From: Clostridiales bacterium
Lineage (GTDB): Bacteria; Bacillota; Clostridia; Christensenellales; Aristaeellaceae
Length of the DNA stretch: 17,135 nt
Direction of reading: 5' to 3'
NCBI GenBank assembly: GCA_004557805.1
Contig: SFFS01000036.1
Span: 1-17,135, forward strand
Part shown: piece by piece, positions 14,250-17,135 of the stretch
Numbering within the stretch: position 1 is the stretch's first letter
Layout: each line of letters starts with the position of its first letter
Notes under the pieces: generated by a model
What the model was told of the DNA's origin: nothing
The model's input: only the letters and a program-made list of their open reading frames with translations
The model's database searches: none
Program-made: the position numbers and the translations under genes

Positions 14250-14954
14250 TCAACCGTTTGCTTCATATAATATGCTGCGGCCATAGGTGATACGGAGGAT
14301 TTCCTCCGGTTTGTATTCGGCGTTCCGGCCAAAGCATTCGAAAAATCTGCGCCGGTCGGCTGCAATCATATGCCAGTGCGAATAGCCGCCCGTGCAATCC
14401 CGGCGCAGGTCGCCGGTCTCCGTCTTGAAGGTCAGTTCTTTCCCATCCTTCCGCACGGTCACATTCACGGTTTTCGCACCGCTGCTGTTCATGACGGCCA
14501 TGATCTGCCGGACGATGTGAACGGGATTTTGCGGATTCTCCGCAATCGCAGCCTGTTCCGCGTCCCGCGCATCCTGCTCCAGAAATTGCAGGTACATTGC
14601 TTCCTGATTTTCCGACCAGTAGCGCTCCGCCTCCTGCTCCGCGTAGGCCAGTGGATCGGCGATATAGGAAAGGAACGAATCCTCCGTCCATCCCTCCGAA
14701 ACATACCGGCAGTGAAAGCCGTCGCTGTCCAGTTCGCCGGTTTCCAGATACCGCTGCCGCACGTCGCGGGCGGCGTAATACTTGCGATAGGCGTCCAACG
14801 CGCAGAGGAATTTCTCGTCGGTCAGCTCATGCACCGTCAGGTTTCCGCGGTCGTTATTCACGCGCTGCTCGATCATGGCGCGCACGTCCTGCTGCAGCTG
14901 CCTGCGCAGGGCTTCGTAGGAGCGGGCCGGGAGCGTTTTGTCCGCGCCGTCCAT
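14250..14954 (-). CDS. Unrecognised phage or mobile-element protein, possibly truncated at the 5' end
   Basis: A 234-residue soluble, acidic-helical protein starting MDGADKTLPARSYEALRRQL. It contains TVHELTDEKFLCALDAYRKY, ELDSDGFHCRYVSEGWTEDS, FLSYIADPLAYAEQEAERYW and, near the end, KTVNVTVRKDGKELTFKTET and ITYGRSILYEANG. It resembles conserved hypothetical proteins of clostridial phages and conjugative elements, but I cannot name the family with confidence. The ATG lies at the very edge of the inverted polymerase fragment and has only a weak ribosome binding site (CAGGTT), so the original 5' end and promoter may be lost. A clean terminator follows. A longer frame from 15008 runs antisense through polymerase codons and is rejected. 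Confidence 0.7.
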   Translation of the reverse strand: MDGADKTLPARSYEALRRQLQQDVRAMIEQRVNNDRGNLTVHELTDEKFLCALDAYRKYYAARDVRQRYLETGELDSDGFHCRYVSEGWTEDSFLSYIADPLAYAEQEAERYWSENQEAMYLQFLEQDARDAEQAAIAENPQNPVHIVRQIMAVMNSSGAKTVNVTVRKDGKELTFKTETGDLRRDCTGGYSHWHMIAADRRRFFECFGRNAEYKPEEILRITYGRSILYEANG

Positions 14955-14955
14955 A

Positions 14956-15580
14956 TGGAACCTGCCGGAGCATGCGCTGGACAAATGGGCACTATTCAAA
15001 AAGTACAATGAGCGCGACGTGCAGGTGGAAATGCAGATCCAGGAGCGCCTGCGGCATTACCCTGTGCCGGACGCCGTATGGGATGAGTATCACCTGGACC
15101 AGCAAATCAACGACCGTGGCATCATGATCGACCGGGAGATGGTGGCGCAGGCGCTGCGCATCGACGAGCTCTCCAAGGCTGACCTGACCGCCAAAATGCA
15201 AAAAAAGACCGGGCTGGACAATCCCAACTCGGTCTCACAGATGAAAGACTATTTGATTGAAAACGGCATGGAGGTGGGCAGTCTGGGCAAAAAGGATGTC
15301 GCCACCATGATGAAAACAGCGCCAGAGGACCTGGTGGAGGTGCTGGTGCTCCGGCTGCAGCTGGCCAAGAGCAGCGTACACAAGTATGAAGCGATGCAGA
15401 ACGCGGTCTGCGCCGATGGCCGCTGTCACGGCATGTTCCAGTTCTACGGCGCAAATCGCTCCGGACGCTGGGCCGGCAGGCTAATCCAATTGCAAAACCT
15501 GCCCCAGAATCACATGGAGGATCTGGAGCAGGCGCGCGACCTGGTCAAGGCCGGAGACTATGAAATGCTGTCCATACTCG
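14956..15580 (+). pseudogene. Internal fragment of a phage family-A DNA polymerase, inverted relative to its neighbours
   Basis: About 208 codons match the middle of phage Pol I-type polymerases: WNLPEHALDKWALFKKYNER, the linker YHLDQQINDRGIMIDREMV, NPNSVSQMKDYLIENG, LGKKDVATMMKTAPEDLVEV, QLAKSSVHKYEAMQNAVC and FQFYGANRSGRWAGRLIQLQ-NLPQN. The fragment starts near the end of the 3'-5' exonuclease domain and stops shortly after GDYEMLS. That is before motif A (the catalytic Asp), motif B and motif C, so it cannot polymerise. The left end abuts the start of the 14250-14954 gene; the right end runs into antisense of the 15481-15807 frame. It lies on the plus strand while all other phage genes are on the minus strand. 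Confidence 0.85.
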
Positions 15581-15807
15581 TGCAGTTCGGAAAGGTCGAT
15601 GTACTGGTTGCCCACCTTCATGGCCGTGGCATACAGGCTGTAGAGCAGCTCGAAGGGCTTGCCCTGCGCCTGAATGCTGGCCTCCAGTGCGAAATGGTCG
15701 GCGCGGGCCTGTTCCATGGCCGCTTGATCGTTCTTCAGCTCGGCGGCGTCGTAGCGGGCCTCGATCTCCTGATCCTTGGCGTAGGTTTCTGCGAAAAGTC
15801 TGTTCAT
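15481..15807 (-). pseudogene. Small phage gene truncated at its 3' end by the polymerase fragment
   Basis: The frame starts MNRLFAETYAKDQEIEARYD with GGAGG eight bases before the ATG. It continues as a helical, charged protein (AALKNDQ-like, QARADHFALEASIQAQGKPF, LYSLYATAMKVGNQYIDLSE). After about residue 78 (LHEYGQ) the frame becomes the reverse complement of polymerase codons, and its last 30 residues are therefore not native. I do not recognise the family. It follows the ParB/methyltransferase gene by about 100 bases, as small early-late boundary genes do in phages. Confidence 0.6.
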
Positions 15808-15865
15808 GATGATTGCCTCCTTTTTGTGTGCCTTCCGGCTGAGTGAGTGTTACCAGAGACACGTC

Positions 15866-15908
15866 GAAAAAGAAAGCTCTTTCCCTCGAAAAACAGGCAG
15901 AAATTTTG
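15866..15908. repeat. 43-base imperfect direct repeat, right copy (left copy at 9851-9893)
   Basis: The two stretches agree at 33 of 43 positions without gaps, including an identical GGCAGAAATTTTG. On the minus strand both can be read as related peptides: KFLPLFRYEKPCFS in the SHOCT-like gene and KFLPVFRGKELSFS here, just after the methyltransferase stop. The right copy is not part of any intact gene. It may be a remnant of a second SHOCT-like cassette. Confidence 0.45.
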
Positions 15909-15911
15909 AAG

Positions 15912-17135
15912 TTATGTTTCGATTTTCTCGGCCTTTTCGCCGGTGAATTGCTCCCAGCGGCGCACGATCAGGTCGCAATGCAGCAGATCGCTTTCCACGG
16001 CCCGGCAGCGCCGCCCGGACTGTTCGCAGGCGATCAGCGTGGTGCCCAAGCCTGCAAACGGGTCGAGAATCAGGCCGTGCAGGTCGCTGTGCATTTTGAG
16101 GCAGCGCCAGGGCAGCTCCACAGGGATCTGCGGCTCGGCGCTCTTGTCGCTGCGCATGGCGGCGATTTCCCACACGCCCGCATAGCCCCATTTGCGCCGT
16201 TCCTCGCGGGTCAGGCGCTTCACGAATTGAAAGGCATGGGCGGCGTAGGCCGACACCCAGGCATATTCCTGATCGTTATACGCCTCGGGCGCGTCGCTGG
16301 CGTAGGCCGTCACATAATCGAATTCCGGCGCGGGCTTGTTGGAGGTGCTTTGCAGCGCCGTGGCAGGCACGCTGCCGGTCATCTTCCAGACGCGAATCCA
16401 CAGCGAACGGAAGTTCTCGTCCGCAAACAGCCGATTGGAATGGAAGGACAGCGGTTCAATGAACGGACTGCCGGTTTTCATCAGGTCGGCGGTCTGCCAG
16501 CAGATGATCCCGACATGATGTGTCAGCAGCCGAATGACCTCCGCCATGCGCTTCAGCCACGGCTCCAAGCCGTCCTTCGCGTATTCCTTCAGATCAGCGG
16601 GCGGCGAAGTCATGGCGCATTGCGCCTGTTCGCTTCCCAGCAGCTTTTCATAGGCGGCGGGATCGGCAGCATCGCCGCAGAGCAGCAGATGCTCGCCCAG
16701 CCGCCAGCAATCGCCGGGCTGAGTCGACGGGCCGCCAGCGTCCGCGATTTTCTTCTTTTCGCCTTCCGCATCGAAATCGTCCTCGGTGGCCTCATGGGAA
16801 TAGAATTTGTTCAGCAGCGCGTCCACTTCCTCCGCGTCAAAACCTGTGAGCGATACGTCGAAGTCCGAAGCGTCAAATTCCGCCATGAGAGAAGCCAGCT
16901 TGCTCTCGTCCCAATCGCCCTGGATTTTGTTGAGAGCGATGTTCAGCGCCTTTTCCCGCTGAAGGTCGAGATCGATCACCACGCAGTCGATTTCCCGCTG
17001 GCCCAGATCAATCAGCACCTTCAGCCGCTGATGGCCGCCCACAACGTTCCCGGTCTGCCGGTTCCAGATCACCGGCTCCACATAGCCAAACTCCGCGATG
17101 GAGCGCTTGAGCTTCTCATACTCTCTGTCGCCGGG
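15912..17135 (-). CDS. ParB-like nuclease / DNA methyltransferase fusion, 5' end outside window
   Basis: A phage-type DNA modification enzyme, with 407 codons in the window. The N-terminal ParB/sulfiredoxin-like domain (window residues 1 to about 110) has REYEKLKRSIAEFGYVEPVI and VVGGHQRLKVL. The methyltransferase half is of the beta order, with motif IV before motif I: TSPPAD at about 176-181, and the SAM-binding LDPFAGLGTTLIACEQSGRR at about 357-376. In TSPPAD the aromatic residue that usually follows the two prolines is missing. Such fusions often lie near the terminase genes of clostridial phages. The frame is open through the right edge; a GTG at 17081 is internal because ParB residues continue upstream. 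Confidence 0.9.
   Translation of the reverse strand, partial: PGDREYEKLKRSIAEFGYVEPVIWNRQTGNVVGGHQRLKVLIDLGQREIDCVVIDLDLQREKALNIALNKIQGDWDESKLASLMAEFDASDFDVSLTGFDAEEVDALLNKFYSHEATEDDFDAEGEKKKIADAGGPSTQPGDCWRLGEHLLLCGDAADPAAYEKLLGSEQAQCAMTSPPADLKEYAKDGLEPWLKRMAEVIRLLTHHVGIICWQTADLMKTGSPFIEPLSFHSNRLFADENFRSLWIRVWKMTGSVPATALQSTSNKPAPEFDYVTAYASDAPEAYNDQEYAWVSAYAAHAFQFVKRLTREERRKWGYAGVWEIAAMRSDKSAEPQIPVELPWRCLKMHSDLHGLILDPFAGLGTTLIACEQSGRRCRAVESDLLHCDLIVRRWEQFTGEKAEKIET

Noticed and set aside
15482..15846. Extension of the polymerase frame to 15846, giving a 302-codon ORF
   Set aside because: The residues after about 15580 are antisense to the 15481-15807 gene and do not look like polymerase; the open frame is a by-product of the join.

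Overview
The window reads as a chromosomal segment of an endospore-forming, fairly GC-rich member of the Firmicutes (class Clostridia), with a broken-down prophage sitting beside a tRNA gene. The spoVA sporulation operon, the clostridial style of the serine-recombinase cassette and the strong AGGAGG ribosome binding sites all support this. I cannot assign a genus.

Region 1 (1-2325, minus strand) is a citrate lyase operon. A consensus promoter (TTGAAA-17-TATAAT) drives citD-citE-citF, coding for the acyl carrier, the lyase and the transferase subunits. citF leaves the window at the left edge. Region 2 (2384-3295, minus) is a single-gene unit for a PnuC-type nicotinamide riboside transporter, with its own promoter and a clear terminator.

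Region 3 (3284-6317, plus) is a compact spoVA operon: spoVAA, spoVAB, an unnamed 42-residue small ORF, spoVAC, spoVAD and spoVAE. These proteins carry dipicolinic acid across the forespore membranes. A sigma-G-like promoter overlaps the divergent pnuC promoter. Region 4 (6432-6626) is tRNA-Leu(GAG) with a perfect sigma-A promoter and a terminator.

Region 5 (about 6627-17135, almost all minus strand) is a remnant of a tailed phage. Read in its own direction (right to left) it holds a ParB/DNA-methyltransferase fusion (cut by the window edge), a truncated small phage gene, an inverted fragment of a phage DNA polymerase, an unrecognised gene with a terminator, an HNH endonuclease, the tail assembly chaperones gpG and gpGT (made by a -1 frameshift), a tape measure protein, a terminator, and a cassette of HTH/zinc-finger protein, SHOCT-like protein and two large serine recombinases. 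The cassette genes overlap by 4-8 bases.

The most interesting features are signs of rearrangement. The tape measure protein ends in what looks like the last strands of a bacterial SH3 domain, as if a deletion had joined it in frame to the end of a phage endolysin gene. The polymerase fragment lacks all catalytic motifs and is inserted in the opposite direction, cutting one or both neighbouring genes. Capsid, portal, terminase, distal tail and lysis genes are absent. The element is therefore either a decayed prophage that kept its recombinases or, less attractively, an assembly chimera. I saw no CRISPR array, insertion sequence or rRNA.
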